The position numbers and the translations under genes are program-made. Source: CAZAQS01 sp964486825 (GTDB taxonomy: Bacteria > Chloroflexota > Anaerolineae > Anaerolineales > UBA4823). From it: DNA of 13,877 nucleotides. A model generated the notes under the pieces. That model was not told where the DNA came from. It worked only from the letters and a program-made list of their open reading frames with translations, and made no database searches. Below are positions 5,781 to 13,826 of this stretch, in pieces (within the stretch, counting starts at the first letter, position 1; each line of letters begins with the position of its first letter). The stretch spans positions 1 through 13,877 of the forward strand of contig CAZAQS010000118.1 of assembly GCA_964486825.1 (NCBI GenBank), in the 5' to 3' direction.

Positions 5781-8627
5781 ATGAAAAACTCTATCTGCCT
5801 GACCCTGTTCGTCTCGATGGTGGCTGGTTTTTTCGCCGCGCCTCATTCCGGCGCGGGCCAAAGCCTCCAGCCGGAGGCTGAGATCCTGGAAGGCCGGTTG
5901 CTGATTATTTGGGTGGACGACCCGGCCCAGATGGAGCAGTCGCTCCCACCTCTCGTATACCTGAGCTATGCGGACGGCCTGGTAGCCCGGGTGATACCGG
6001 ACGAGGCGAGCGGCCTGGCCCTCGAAGACCTGTTGGCCTTGCAAGGGAGGAGGGTGCAAGTGCAAGGGGAGTGGATTACCCCACCTGGAGAGGAGGCCCA
6101 GTCAGTTTTCCTGGCGCGCTCTGCGGTTCTAGTCGACGAGGAGCTCCCGCAAGCTTCCGCCACCCAGGCTGTGCTGGGCGTAAAACGCTGGCTGAGCCTG
6201 ATGTGCAAGTTCGCAGACATACCCAACGAGCCGCATGACCTGGCTTTCTTCCAAGGTATGTTCGCCAATAGCTACCCTGGCCTGGACCATTACTGGCGCG
6301 AGCTGTCCTATGACAGGATCAATTTGACCGGTAGCACGGCTTACGGTTGGATCACGCTACCCAAACCCCGCTGGAAATATCTCTACGAGGGCGGCCCCCA
6401 ATTGAAAATCTATGAATTGGCCCAGGACTGCGCTTCGACTGCCGATTCGTACCTTTATTTTCCCGACTTCGCCGGAGTGAACTTTGTGTTCAATGAGGTT
6501 CTGGACGGTTATGCCTGGGGCGGCGCAACGATCTTGTACGTTGACGGGTTGGAAATCTATATGCCGGCGGCCTGGCTTTCGCCCGACACATATTTTAGTA
6601 TCGGCCTGGTAGCTCATGAGATGGGTCACGCCTTTGGCCTGCCCCACTCCTCCGGAGATTATGGGTGGGTATATGATAACCCCTGGGATGTGATGTCCCG
6701 CCATTGGGGAGCGGGAAAATACTACGACCCGCATTACGGCTACCCTGCTCCGCACACCATAGCTTATTACAAACAGCTCCTGGGCTGGATCTCACCTGAG
6801 CAGGTTTTCACAGCCAATCCAGGCAGCCAGACAAGCATCCACCTGGAGCGGTTGGCGCTGCCGCAGAGCGGGGACTACCTGATGGTGGAGATCCCCAAGC
6901 AAGGCCCGGGGTTGCTGTACATCTATACGCTGGAGGCCCGCCGCCTGGAGGGCTACGACCGGCAACTGCCCGGCAACGCCGTCATCATCCACAATGTCCA
7001 CGCGGAGGGCTATAAGTACGCCACCCTGGTGGACGTCGACCGCAACGGCGACACCTCTGACGATGGCGTCATGTGGACGGAAGGTGAAACCTTCACCGAC
7101 GAGGCCTTTGGGATCAGCGTCTATATCGAGCGGGAAACCGCTACCGGCTTCGATGTCATCATCAGCGTACAGCCCCTGTTAACCTACGACTGTTCGATGC
7201 AGACGGATATCTCTGAGGTAGAATGCCAGGCCTTGATGAAGCTATACGAAGCGACAGGTGGGGAGCAGTGGACTACGTCCTGGAGCCCCTTTGTTACGCC
7301 CCCGTGTATGTGGTATGGCGTTTCTTGTTATGAGGGGAAGGTGACTCAGCTCTGGTTGGGCTGGCTTGGCCTGACAGGCTCTATACCCCCAGAAATAGTC
7401 GACCTGGAATTCCTGGAAGGTCTCAATCTTTCCGGGAACGACCTTTCCGGTAGCATCCCTTCGACGATCACCCAGCTTTCCCACCTCAGGAATCTTGACT
7501 TGTATGGCAACCGCCTGAGTGGCAGCATCCCTTCTGACCTTTGGAAGCTCTCGAAGCTGGAGACGATCACCCTATCAAATAATGAGCTAACTGGAAGTAT
7601 CCCTACAGGCTTGGGAGCACTTAAGCTGGCTTACATAGACCTTGCCAACAACCAGCTTAGCGGGCCGATACCGCCCGATATCGGTAACCTCGAAGAGTTG
7701 TACAGGCTGAGCCTGCAGAACAATAAACTGAGTGGAAAAATCCCTGAAGAGCTGGGGGGGATGAAAAGGTTGGCTGAGCTGTACCTGGGAGACAACCAGC
7801 TCACCGGCAGCATACCCGCTGAATTTGGGGGTTTGACGAACCTCTATTTCTTGAGCCTGGAGAACAACCGTCTCAGCGGGGTCATACCCCCCGAGCTGGG
7901 AATGCTTCCCAATTTGTTCCAGTTGAAGCTATCGAACAATGACCTGGAAGGCAGCATCCCGGCAGAATTCTGGAAGCTGTGCAATTTGTACGAGATGCGC
8001 CTGGATCGCAACCGCCTGAGCGGGAGCATCCCGCCCCAATTATCGCATATGTGCCGCCTGGATATCTTCGATGTAACCTACAACCAGCTCACGGGCGAGC
8101 TGTCGCCTGAATTCGCCTATACCCCCATCTGGTTCAAGCCCATGCTGGCTTACAACGGTCTACAAGCCAGGCACCCGGAATTGCGTGCATTCCTGGACCA
8201 GCGCTCCCCCGGCTGGGAGGAGACCCAGACCCTGCCGCCTACCGGTCTGGCGGCCTCAGCCCCGAGCTGGGACCAGGTGGAGGTCTCCTGGTCGCCAATC
8301 CTGTACACCGGTGATGGTGGCTATTACGAAATCGGCTGCGCCGAGCAGGCAGGTGGACCATACCAGTCCTGTGGCAAAACATTCGATAAGCTTGAAACCG
8401 CCATCACCCTTAAAGGGATGACGCCGCATAAGACGTACTACCTGGCTGTTCGTTCGTTTACTCCCTCACACGAAGAACAGAAGAATGACCTGTGGAGCGA
8501 GTATTCTACGGAAGTGGCCCTGAGCGTCCCTGCCCAGCCTGGCACCGTCGTATTCTTGCCCCTCATAAGCCCCGGGATGGATAAAGTAACAGTATGTTCG
8601 TCCGAGTACTGCACTAGTTGGAGGTAA
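5781..8627 (+). CDS. Secreted metzincin-like (M6-type) metalloprotease with plant-type leucine-rich repeats and an Fn3-like tail
   Basis: The 948-residue protein starts with a signal peptide (about 1-26, hydrophobic LTLFVSMVAGFFAA). The protease domain (about 130-465) resembles M6-type peptidases, with LDHYWRELSYDRINLTGS and the zinc site HEMGHAFGLPH (279-289: H279, E280, H283, H289), followed by a Met-turn-like WDVM (302-305). A cysteine-capped LRR N-cap follows (C482, CMWYGVSC 509-516), then eleven repeats of LxxLxLxxNxLxGxIP (521-783), an Fn3-like domain (about 817-918) and a short tail with VFLPLI (924-929). Such a protein probably cleaves extracellular protein, using the LRRs for binding. 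All predicted zinc ligands are present. The ATG at 5781 has AGAAGGGA eight bases upstream. It stands alone and converges on the subtilase gene. Domain calls are firm; the Fn3 call and target are inferred. Confidence 0.9.
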   Translation: MKNSICLTLFVSMVAGFFAAPHSGAGQSLQPEAEILEGRLLIIWVDDPAQMEQSLPPLVYLSYADGLVARVIPDEASGLALEDLLALQGRRVQVQGEWITPPGEEAQSVFLARSAVLVDEELPQASATQAVLGVKRWLSLMCKFADIPNEPHDLAFFQGMFANSYPGLDHYWRELSYDRINLTGSTAYGWITLPKPRWKYLYEGGPQLKIYELAQDCASTADSYLYFPDFAGVNFVFNEVLDGYAWGGATILYVDGLEIYMPAAWLSPDTYFSIGLVAHEMGHAFGLPHSSGDYGWVYDNPWDVMSRHWGAGKYYDPHYGYPAPHTIAYYKQLLGWISPEQVFTANPGSQTSIHLERLALPQSGDYLMVEIPKQGPGLLYIYTLEARRLEGYDRQLPGNAVIIHNVHAEGYKYATLVDVDRNGDTSDDGVMWTEGETFTDEAFGISVYIERETATGFDVIISVQPLLTYDCSMQTDISEVECQALMKLYEATGGEQWTTSWSPFVTPPCMWYGVSCYEGKVTQLWLGWLGLTGSIPPEIVDLEFLEGLNLSGNDLSGSIPSTITQLSHLRNLDLYGNRLSGSIPSDLWKLSKLETITLSNNELTGSIPTGLGALKLAYIDLANNQLSGPIPPDIGNLEELYRLSLQNNKLSGKIPEELGGMKRLAELYLGDNQLTGSIPAEFGGLTNLYFLSLENNRLSGVIPPELGMLPNLFQLKLSNNDLEGSIPAEFWKLCNLYEMRLDRNRLSGSIPPQLSHMCRLDIFDVTYNQLTGELSPEFAYTPIWFKPMLAYNGLQARHPELRAFLDQRSPGWEETQTLPPTGLAASAPSWDQVEVSWSPILYTGDGGYYEIGCAEQAGGPYQSCGKTFDKLETAITLKGMTPHKTYYLAVRSFTPSHEEQKNDLWSEYSTEVALSVPAQPGTVVFLPLISPGMDKVTVCSSEYCTSWR
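7341..8129 (+). repeat. Eleven tandem 24-residue plant-type leucine-rich repeats within the metalloprotease gene
   Basis: Residues 521-783 divide into eleven units starting at residues 521, 545, 569, 593, 616, 640, 664, 688, 712, 736 and 760. Ten units have 24 residues; the fourth has 23. The pattern is LxxLxLxxNxLxGxIPxxxxxLxx. The last unit has ELSP in place of the IP motif, as expected for a capping repeat. Units differ at the DNA level, so this is an old, diverged array rather than a recent duplication. Confidence 0.92.
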
Positions 8628-8723
8628 GCATGGGTACCTTAAAGATTGCTTCAACGGTAGATAAATAGATTGCCGGCAGCCGGTATGCCAGACGCCTGTT
8701 CGGACAGCCTCTTCCCAGGATAC

Positions 8724-10544
8724 CTAGGGCTTATTAACCGTTACCGTGCTGGTAGCGCCTGGCACGTACTCATAACCTGTCAAGACAACATTATCGACCG
8801 TGAAGGTGACCGAGCCTGTCTTGGCGCTGATATTCGACGAGACCACCGAGCACTTGCCTGAGTCGTCCGTCGTGCAGGAGGCTGTGTTCCCGTTGCTCCA
8901 TGCGCCTCTCACCACCGCTCCAGGCAGGGTGGGCTCGATCTCCGCCACGACGTTCGCTTTCCAAAAGTTCTTGTTGATCGTTGAGCTGCTACCTGTCAAG
9001 GATGCAAGTGTGACCGTTTGGCTCGTCGAGCTTGTACTGGAGGTGTTGCCAGTCTCTCCATCGTTGTCTGTCACGATCAGGATGACAGTATAGGCGCCAC
9101 TTTCTGCGTAGGTGTGTGATGGGTTTTGAGCTGTTGAAGTACCACCATCGCCAAAATCCCAATTCCAAGAGACGATCGTGCCATCAAAATCGGTGCTGGT
9201 ATCAGTAAAATTGGCTGTTAGGCCTGAAGTCGTGTGTGTAAAGCTAGCGCTGGGTGGCTGGTTCGTTCCGCCACCGCCACCTCCGCTGCCTGGTACCAGC
9301 ACCGGGTTGAAGAGGGTGGCATTGCTCACATCCAGCAGCGGCTCTCGGATCCCGTCGCCGGAGTCGTCCGTCCAGTTTAAGTTTCCAGCATTCTTGACCT
9401 GGTTATACAGGTTATAAACACCTGTGGCGTTGTTTGGCTTATTCCTGCTGGCAAGCAGCGCCAAGGCCCCGGCCGCGTGCGGGCTGGCCATGGAGGTGCC
9501 GCTGATGGTACCATACTCGCCCTTCTCCAGCGGGTAGGTAGATAGTATGCACACCCCTGGCGCAGCTATATCCACTGCGCTGCCCCAGTTGCTGAAATCC
9601 GCCAGCGTGTCGTCCTGGTCTGTGCGGCAGGTAGGACTGCCCAGGCCTCCGGGTTTGCCGTCGAAGTCAGCCAGGGCGCTGACCGTCAGTGCGTTATTGA
9701 AAGCGGCCGGGCTGTATTTGCTGGCGTCATCATTTGAATTACCGGCCGCAACTGCAAAGGCAACGCCTTTATTGACCGCGCCCTGGATGGCGTCATATTC
9801 GGCCTGGTTGTAGCCGCTGCCGCCCAGGCTCATGTTGGCCACCTCAATGGTGGCAGCGTTGGCTGCAACCCAATCGATGCCGGCTACGATCCAGGAAGTG
9901 TAGCCGCTGCCCTGAGAATTCAAGACCTTGACCGACCAGATGCGCGCCCCGGGTGCAACACCCACAACACCGCTGGCATTATCAATCGCTCCGATGGTGC
10001 CAGCCACGTGCGTGCCGTGATAATGGTCGTCGTCTCCCCCCGATTTGCAGCTGCCTCTAAGGGGTGATCCACCGCTGCAGTTCACGCCACCTACTACGTT
10101 CAGATCCGGGTGCTGAAAATCCACCCCGGTGTCGATGACGGCTACATCCACATCCACACGCCAATCATCGCTGCCATTAATACTGATGGATGCATTGTCA
10201 TCTGCAAAAATGCGCTGGATGCCGGTAGGTATTACCTGGGCAGAAATCGTGCGCTCCATATCCTCCACTACGTAGGCCACGCGCGGGTCATGTTGCAGAG
10301 CCGCCATTCGCCCAGCCGGCACCACGGCCGACATGCCCTTCAAAGCGTGCTCATATACAAAACCAGCCTGCAGACCATAGGCGCGGGCCATTTCAGGTGC
10401 AGCTGCCTTTGGATTAACTGTGTCCTTGAAAACGATGATATAGGCTGCTTCAGAAGAGGCAGAGGCAGGGTAGGAAATAGATCCTAACACTCCAAAGATC
10501 ATCAGGAACGTCATGAGCAGGTGGAACAATTTATAGGATTTCAT
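8724..10544 (-). CDS. Secreted subtilisin-like serine protease (S8) with PKD domain
   Basis: The 606-residue protein has a signal peptide (about 1-29, cut after ASA), an I9-type inhibitor prodomain (about 35-98, AYIIVFKD to YVVEDMERT) and an S8 catalytic domain (about 100-400). The catalytic triad is D138 in AVIDTGVD, H176 in HGTHVAG and S351 in GTSMASPHAAG, with the oxyanion N269 in AAGNS. A Gly-rich linker (GSGGGGGG) leads to a PKD domain (about 430-514) with WNWDFGDG. A C-terminal beta domain follows (about 522-606), with two cysteines (C557, C565). The role is extracellular protein degradation. An in-frame ATG exists at 10577, but the ATG at 10544 is preferred because GGAGAG (plus 10553-10558) lies eight bases upstream and it opens the signal peptide properly. 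It converges on the LRR metalloprotease. Confidence 0.95.
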   Translation of the reverse strand: MKSYKLFHLLMTFLMIFGVLGSISYPASASSEAAYIIVFKDTVNPKAAAPEMARAYGLQAGFVYEHALKGMSAVVPAGRMAALQHDPRVAYVVEDMERTISAQVIPTGIQRIFADDNASISINGSDDWRVDVDVAVIDTGVDFQHPDLNVVGGVNCSGGSPLRGSCKSGGDDDHYHGTHVAGTIGAIDNASGVVGVAPGARIWSVKVLNSQGSGYTSWIVAGIDWVAANAATIEVANMSLGGSGYNQAEYDAIQGAVNKGVAFAVAAGNSNDDASKYSPAAFNNALTVSALADFDGKPGGLGSPTCRTDQDDTLADFSNWGSAVDIAAPGVCILSTYPLEKGEYGTISGTSMASPHAAGALALLASRNKPNNATGVYNLYNQVKNAGNLNWTDDSGDGIREPLLDVSNATLFNPVLVPGSGGGGGGTNQPPSASFTHTTSGLTANFTDTSTDFDGTIVSWNWDFGDGGTSTAQNPSHTYAESGAYTVILIVTDNDGETGNTSSTSSTSQTVTLASLTGSSSTINKNFWKANVVAEIEPTLPGAVVRGAWSNGNTASCTTDDSGKCSVVSSNISAKTGSVTFTVDNVVLTGYEYVPGATSTVTVNKP

Positions 10545-10603
10545 GTTTTTTACTCTCCTCAGACAGATAATTTCCAAATTTGAATTCCTTATCTACGCAT
10601 TTC

Positions 10604-10622
10604 ATGGATTATGTTAATCCAT
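10604..10622 (-). promoter_or_regulatory. Perfect palindrome, candidate operator upstream of the subtilase
   Basis: ATGGATTA-TGT-TAATCCAT (10604-10622) is an 8-bp perfect inverted repeat with a 3-base centre, 60 bases ahead of the subtilase start. On the minus strand it contains CATAAT, a -10-like box, so a bound protein would compete with RNA polymerase. The -35 is poor. A second short inverted repeat (AGATAA 10565-10570 / TTATCT 10589-10594) lies between it and the gene. Confidence 0.4.
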
Positions 10623-10694
10623 TTTGTATACATTAACGTTTCAAAGATCGACCTATTACACTTCCCATGCAACTAACAAAATTGCAAGGTTTAC

Positions 10695-10853
10695 ATGGGC
10701 GGGGACGCCGATACGCTGGCGGCGATTTCGGGTTCGATTGCGGAGGCATATTATGGAGGGTTGCCAGAGGAGTTGATCGAAGAAGTAAAACGCAGGCTGC
10801 CGGATGAGTTCTGGCAGGTGATCGATAGCTTTTCGAAGAGCTTTTGTCGTTAA
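10695..10853 (+). pseudogene. Remnant of an ADP-ribosylglycohydrolase (DraG family), C-terminal 52 codons only
   Basis: Reading from the ATG at 10695 gives MGGDADTLAAISGSIAEAYY, then GGLPEELIEEVKRRL, and ends at TAA 10853. The GGDxDTLAAIxGxIAxAYYG block is the last metal-binding signature of DraG-type ADP-ribosylhydrolases, where the two Asp residues hold Mg2+. A full enzyme has roughly 260-350 residues; only the C-terminus is left. In the same frame upstream the reading is stopped by TAA at 10674, and no earlier motif is seen in any frame. There is no Shine-Dalgarno before the ATG. It lies on the plus strand between two minus-strand genes, in a 348-bp gap (10545-10892) that otherwise holds only the subtilase leader. 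It is a decayed gene rather than a functional small protein. Confidence 0.72.
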
Positions 10854-10892
10854 GTACTGAGAACGCCTGGTCACTCCCCTAAACCCACATAT

Positions 10893-11537
10893 CTACTCGA
10901 TGCCGGCCTGGCGGGCGCGCTCGCCTGCTTCGGCCCGGTCAGCAGCTTGCAGCTTATTCAAGATCGAACTGACATAGTTTCGCACCGTCTTGGGTGTCAG
11001 CACCAGTTCCGCTGCAATGGATGCATTGGAGTAATTCCGCGCCAGGAGCTGGAGCACTTCCCGCTCCCTTTCGGTGAGCTCGGGGAAAAGCGCCTGGGGT
11101 TGGGGTGTACGCATGCTGGAGAAGAAATCGATCATGCGGCTGGCGATGCCGGGGCTGAAGATGGCCTCCCCGCTGGCCACAGCCCGCACAGCCCGCAGCA
11201 TCTCATCATGCTTGATGCCTTTCAAGACATAGCCACGCGCTCCTGCCCGCATGGCAGAGAAGACGGAGTGGTCGTCGTCGAACATGGTCAGCATGAGGAT
11301 CTTAACCTGGGGGAAATCATGGATGATGCGGCGGGTGGCTTCGATTCCGTTGACAACTGGCATTTGCAGGTCCATCAGGATCAGGTCCGGTTGCTGGGAA
11401 GCTGCCAGTTGGATGGCTTCCCGCCCGGTGCCAGCCTCTCCGGTCACCTCGATGTCTGGAGCAGACGACAAAAGGGCTTTCAAGCCGTCTCGAAACAGCT
11501 GGTGGTCATCAGCGATGAGGATGCGTGTAGCTTTCAA
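10893..11537 (-). CDS. NarL/LuxR-family response regulator
   Basis: The 214-residue regulator has a receiver domain (about 4-122) with the acidic pair D10/D11, phosphoacceptor D56 in LMDLQMP, T84 in LMLTMF and K106 in YVLKG. A GerE/LuxR helix-turn-helix follows (about 154-204, LTEREREVLQLLARN and PKTVRNYVSSILNKL). It binds DNA as a phosphorylated dimer. The start is TTG at 11537: the translation KATRILIADDH begins there, and GGGAG (plus 11546-11550) lies eight bases upstream. The only in-frame ATG further down would cut off the receiver core. It starts 36 bases after the sensor kinase stop on the same strand, so the two form a cognate operon. Its targets are not shown; no binding site could be proposed with confidence. 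Confidence 0.95.
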   Translation of the reverse strand: MKATRILIADDHQLFRDGLKALLSSAPDIEVTGEAGTGREAIQLAASQQPDLILMDLQMPVVNGIEATRRIIHDFPQVKILMLTMFDDDHSVFSAMRAGARGYVLKGIKHDEMLRAVRAVASGEAIFSPGIASRMIDFFSSMRTPQPQALFPELTEREREVLQLLARNYSNASIAAELVLTPKTVRNYVSSILNKLQAADRAEAGERARQAGIE

Positions 11538-11545
11538 AAGGATTT

Positions 11546-11550
11546 CTCCC
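11546..11550 (-). promoter_or_regulatory. Ribosome binding site that sets the TTG start of the response regulator
   Basis: GGGAG on the minus strand lies eight bases ahead of the TTG at 11537. This is the optimal spacing and supports TTG as the real start, as no ATG or GTG is well placed. Confidence 0.65.
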
Positions 11551-11573
11551 GTACACAGGTGCTGGCTAAAAGT

Positions 11574-13664
11574 TCAGTTTTGAATGGGGAGGATTGCCAG
11601 CACCTGGGCCCCGCCCCCTGGAAGGGCTTTGACCTGGAACCTGCCGCCCAGCTCGGCTGCCCGCTCTTGCATGGAAGCCAGCCCGACGCCTGTCCTGTAA
11701 TCCTCTGGCAACCCAACCCCATCATCACGGATGGATAAGCGCAAGACATCCTCACATGCCAGCTCCACCTGGCACCGGCGGGCCCTGGCGTGACGGGCAA
11801 CGTTTGCCAGGCCTTCCTGGAAGATCCGGTAGGCTGCCACCTCCACTGCCGCCGGCAGGGAGGGCAGGCGCTCGGGGGTAGTTACGCTGATGATAAGGCC
11901 GCCTGGTTCACTCCCGTTGCCCTGGTTGATCTGCTCGGCGTAATCTTGGATGGCGCCAGCTAAACCGAGCTGGTCCAGGGCGGGTGGGCGCAAGTTGTAT
12001 ACCAGCTCACGGATCTGGTGCAGCGTCTCTTCCAGGTCGTTTTCCAGCTCATCCAGCATTTTTCCGGCAGGCGTATACTGATTTCCAAGGGCGGCCCGGG
12101 CAGAACCCACTTTGAGCATATGGGCAGCCAGGCGGGGACCCAGGCCATCGTGCAAATCTCTACGAATGCGCCGGCGCTCGTCTTCCAAAACGGTGACCAA
12201 TTGTTGCCGGGAGCGTTGCAGCTCGCCGGTTAGTTGAACGGCATGCACGGCTGTCCCGGCTTGCAAGGCGATATTGGCCAGAAGCCCCATTTCGGCTTCG
12301 GTAAAATCCTCCTGTGGCGCACGCCGGGCTACCCGTAGCTGGCCGATCACAACACCCTGGTGGATAAGTGGGAAGTGAAGCGGGTCCTCCACGGGTTTGC
12401 CATAAGACTCTGTTATCTTGAACTCACCCCCCTGGTGGATAGCGATGGCCACATAGGGCAGTTTCAAGGTCTGGGAGATGGTCTCTACCAATGCCGGTAG
12501 TACATTATCCGGGGTCAGAGTCCTCTCGAGCCTTTTTCCAAGTTGGGTCAGGACAGCAAAGGGTTCATCGCGCTGCCCGTACAGGATACGGTTAACCCCT
12601 CGTTGCAGGCGCTCTCGCAAGGGTTGGAAGAGCACTGCAACCAGGCCAGAAGCTGCAAGCGCAAACAGCCCGTTGACTTGCGTGTGGAACAGGAGTCCCA
12701 ATGCTCCCACGACAAAGACGTAAATTCCCACCACGCAGGCTGTCAGGGTAATGTACACAAGGGCGCGGTTGATGAAGATATCCACCGCCCATAGTCGGTA
12801 ACGCAAGACCGCCACCGTAAGGGATACGGGAAGGATGTTCAACGAAACCCACCAGCCAAAGGAGGTTGCCAGGGCCCACCAGGGACGAGGGGCATCCGCA
12901 GGCAAGGACTCAAGGTAAAGGTAAGGGCCTGTCGACAGCATGATATACAGCAACCATACGATAAGCGCCAGGACGACCACTTTGGTCTGCTGGCGTTCTT
13001 CAAGTGAAGATACTCGCCGGTAGCGGTAAACCTGGGCGTACAGCCCGGGTGCAAAAATAGTAAGGATAAAAAATCCGAACAGCAACAATACCGGGGCAGG
13101 CGAGGAATATAACTCGCTGAACGGCACGATCAGCGCGAACACGATCCAGGCCAGAGATAGAATCACCAGGCCGCGCGTCCAGGCCGGCACGAACCGGCCG
13201 TTCGGAAAGAGCGCCATCAGGGCTATGGTCGGGGTGGTTATGAGGATGGACTGCAGATTGGTGGCCAGCTGGGGAGACTCCAGCCAGAACAGGCCCCACA
13301 TTTCCAGGGGTCCTGCCATGATGATGGCGTATACCAGAAGGTAGAACGAGATAAAGGGCGCCATGCGCTCTTCCCATTTACGGCGGAAGATCAGGGTCGC
13401 CAGGGAAAGAGAAACCAATGTGGCCACAATCGAGAAAGCCGCCGATAATGCATGGTAGACGTCCCCGCCGGTTTGGTTATGCATGCCCTGCTGGTAAAAC
13501 AAAAGGTAACCAGGGAGAGACGTCAAGAAGATCCCTGCGGCGAGACCTGCCAGGGCCAGCCAGGCCAGGCGTAAGTACCTTCCCTGGCTTGTAATGGCTA
13601 TGGGTAGAACGTACTGTTTACGATCGCTCAAATCAGAGACAATCTGGGATTTGGAGTCGCTCAA
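11574..13664 (-). CDS. Multi-pass membrane sensor histidine kinase, NarL-type (HisKA_3)
   Basis: The 696-residue protein has about nine to ten hydrophobic helices (roughly 34-56, 72-93, 102-128, 138-153, 163-183, 190-213, 228-246, 262-286, 301-325, 330-346). A GAF-like region follows (about 365-475). The HisKA_3 motif ERRRIRRDLHDGLGPRLA contains the phosphorylated H505. The HATPase_c domain has its N-box FQEGLANVARHARA (N621), G1-box RDDGVGL (645-651) and G2-box GVGLASMQERA (659-669). It senses an unknown signal at the membrane and passes phosphate to the response regulator encoded 36 bases downstream. The start is TTG at 13664, with GGGA (13675-13672) seven bases upstream; an in-frame TAG at 13685-13683 rules out a longer version, and the next Met (residue 61) would remove the first helix. 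All catalytic boxes are intact. The signal is unknown. Confidence 0.94.
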   Translation of the reverse strand: MSDSKSQIVSDLSDRKQYVLPIAITSQGRYLRLAWLALAGLAAGIFLTSLPGYLLFYQQGMHNQTGGDVYHALSAAFSIVATLVSLSLATLIFRRKWEERMAPFISFYLLVYAIIMAGPLEMWGLFWLESPQLATNLQSILITTPTIALMALFPNGRFVPAWTRGLVILSLAWIVFALIVPFSELYSSPAPVLLLFGFFILTIFAPGLYAQVYRYRRVSSLEERQQTKVVVLALIVWLLYIMLSTGPYLYLESLPADAPRPWWALATSFGWWVSLNILPVSLTVAVLRYRLWAVDIFINRALVYITLTACVVGIYVFVVGALGLLFHTQVNGLFALAASGLVAVLFQPLRERLQRGVNRILYGQRDEPFAVLTQLGKRLERTLTPDNVLPALVETISQTLKLPYVAIAIHQGGEFKITESYGKPVEDPLHFPLIHQGVVIGQLRVARRAPQEDFTEAEMGLLANIALQAGTAVHAVQLTGELQRSRQQLVTVLEDERRRIRRDLHDGLGPRLAAHMLKVGSARAALGNQYTPAGKMLDELENDLEETLHQIRELVYNLRPPALDQLGLAGAIQDYAEQINQGNGSEPGGLIISVTTPERLPSLPAAVEVAAYRIFQEGLANVARHARARRCQVELACEDVLRLSIRDDGVGLPEDYRTGVGLASMQERAAELGGRFQVKALPGGGAQVLAILPIQN

Positions 13665-13746
13665 AGTCTTTTCCCGAGTGTTCTATTGATGATTGCTGAA
13701 CCTGGTAAATCAGGCAGTGGGTAGTGAATCCCTCCCCCGGTATCAA

Positions 13747-13783
13747 GATCTATTTTACCTTATTAATCGCAATCATATAGATC
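13747..13783. promoter_or_regulatory. Inverted repeat upstream of the sensor kinase
   Basis: GATCTAT (13747-13753) and ATAGATC (13777-13783) are perfect 7-bp inverted arms 23 bases apart, centred about 100 bases before the kinase TTG. An AT-rich segment with a TAAAAT box (minus strand) lies between them. It could be an operator, for instance for autoregulation, but a repeat of this length can also arise by chance. Confidence 0.2.
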
Positions 13784-13794
13784 GCTCCAGGTGC

Positions 13795-13826
13795 AAAAGC
13801 CAGGCATTCCCTATGGGAAAACCGGC
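13795..13826 (-). terminator. Probable terminator of the edge gene, overlapping its stop codon
   Basis: On the minus strand GCCGG, TTCCC, an ATA loop, GGGAA and CC-T-GGC form a stem of ten pairs with a small internal loop and one bulge, followed by TTTTGC. The right arm starts in the last codons and the stop TAG (13813-13811). The layout is that of a Rho-independent terminator separating this gene from the sensor kinase operon downstream. Confidence 0.5.

Noticed and set aside
7341..8129. Possible DNA tandem repeat or CRISPR-like array
   Set aside because: The 72-base periodicity comes from leucine-rich repeats in protein; the units are not near-identical in DNA and no spacers exist.
8671..8685. 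CCGG-CAG-CCGG inverted repeat between the two convergent protease genes
   Set aside because: Only four solid base pairs and a poor U-tract on the minus strand; too weak to call a terminator.
10656..10874. 72-residue minus-strand frame in the gap before the subtilase
   Set aside because: The opposite strand carries a recognisable ADP-ribosylglycohydrolase C-terminus, so this frame is its shadow.
10947..11738. 263-residue plus-strand frame over the response regulator and end of the kinase
   Set aside because: Antisense to two genes with complete catalytic motifs; no domain seen.
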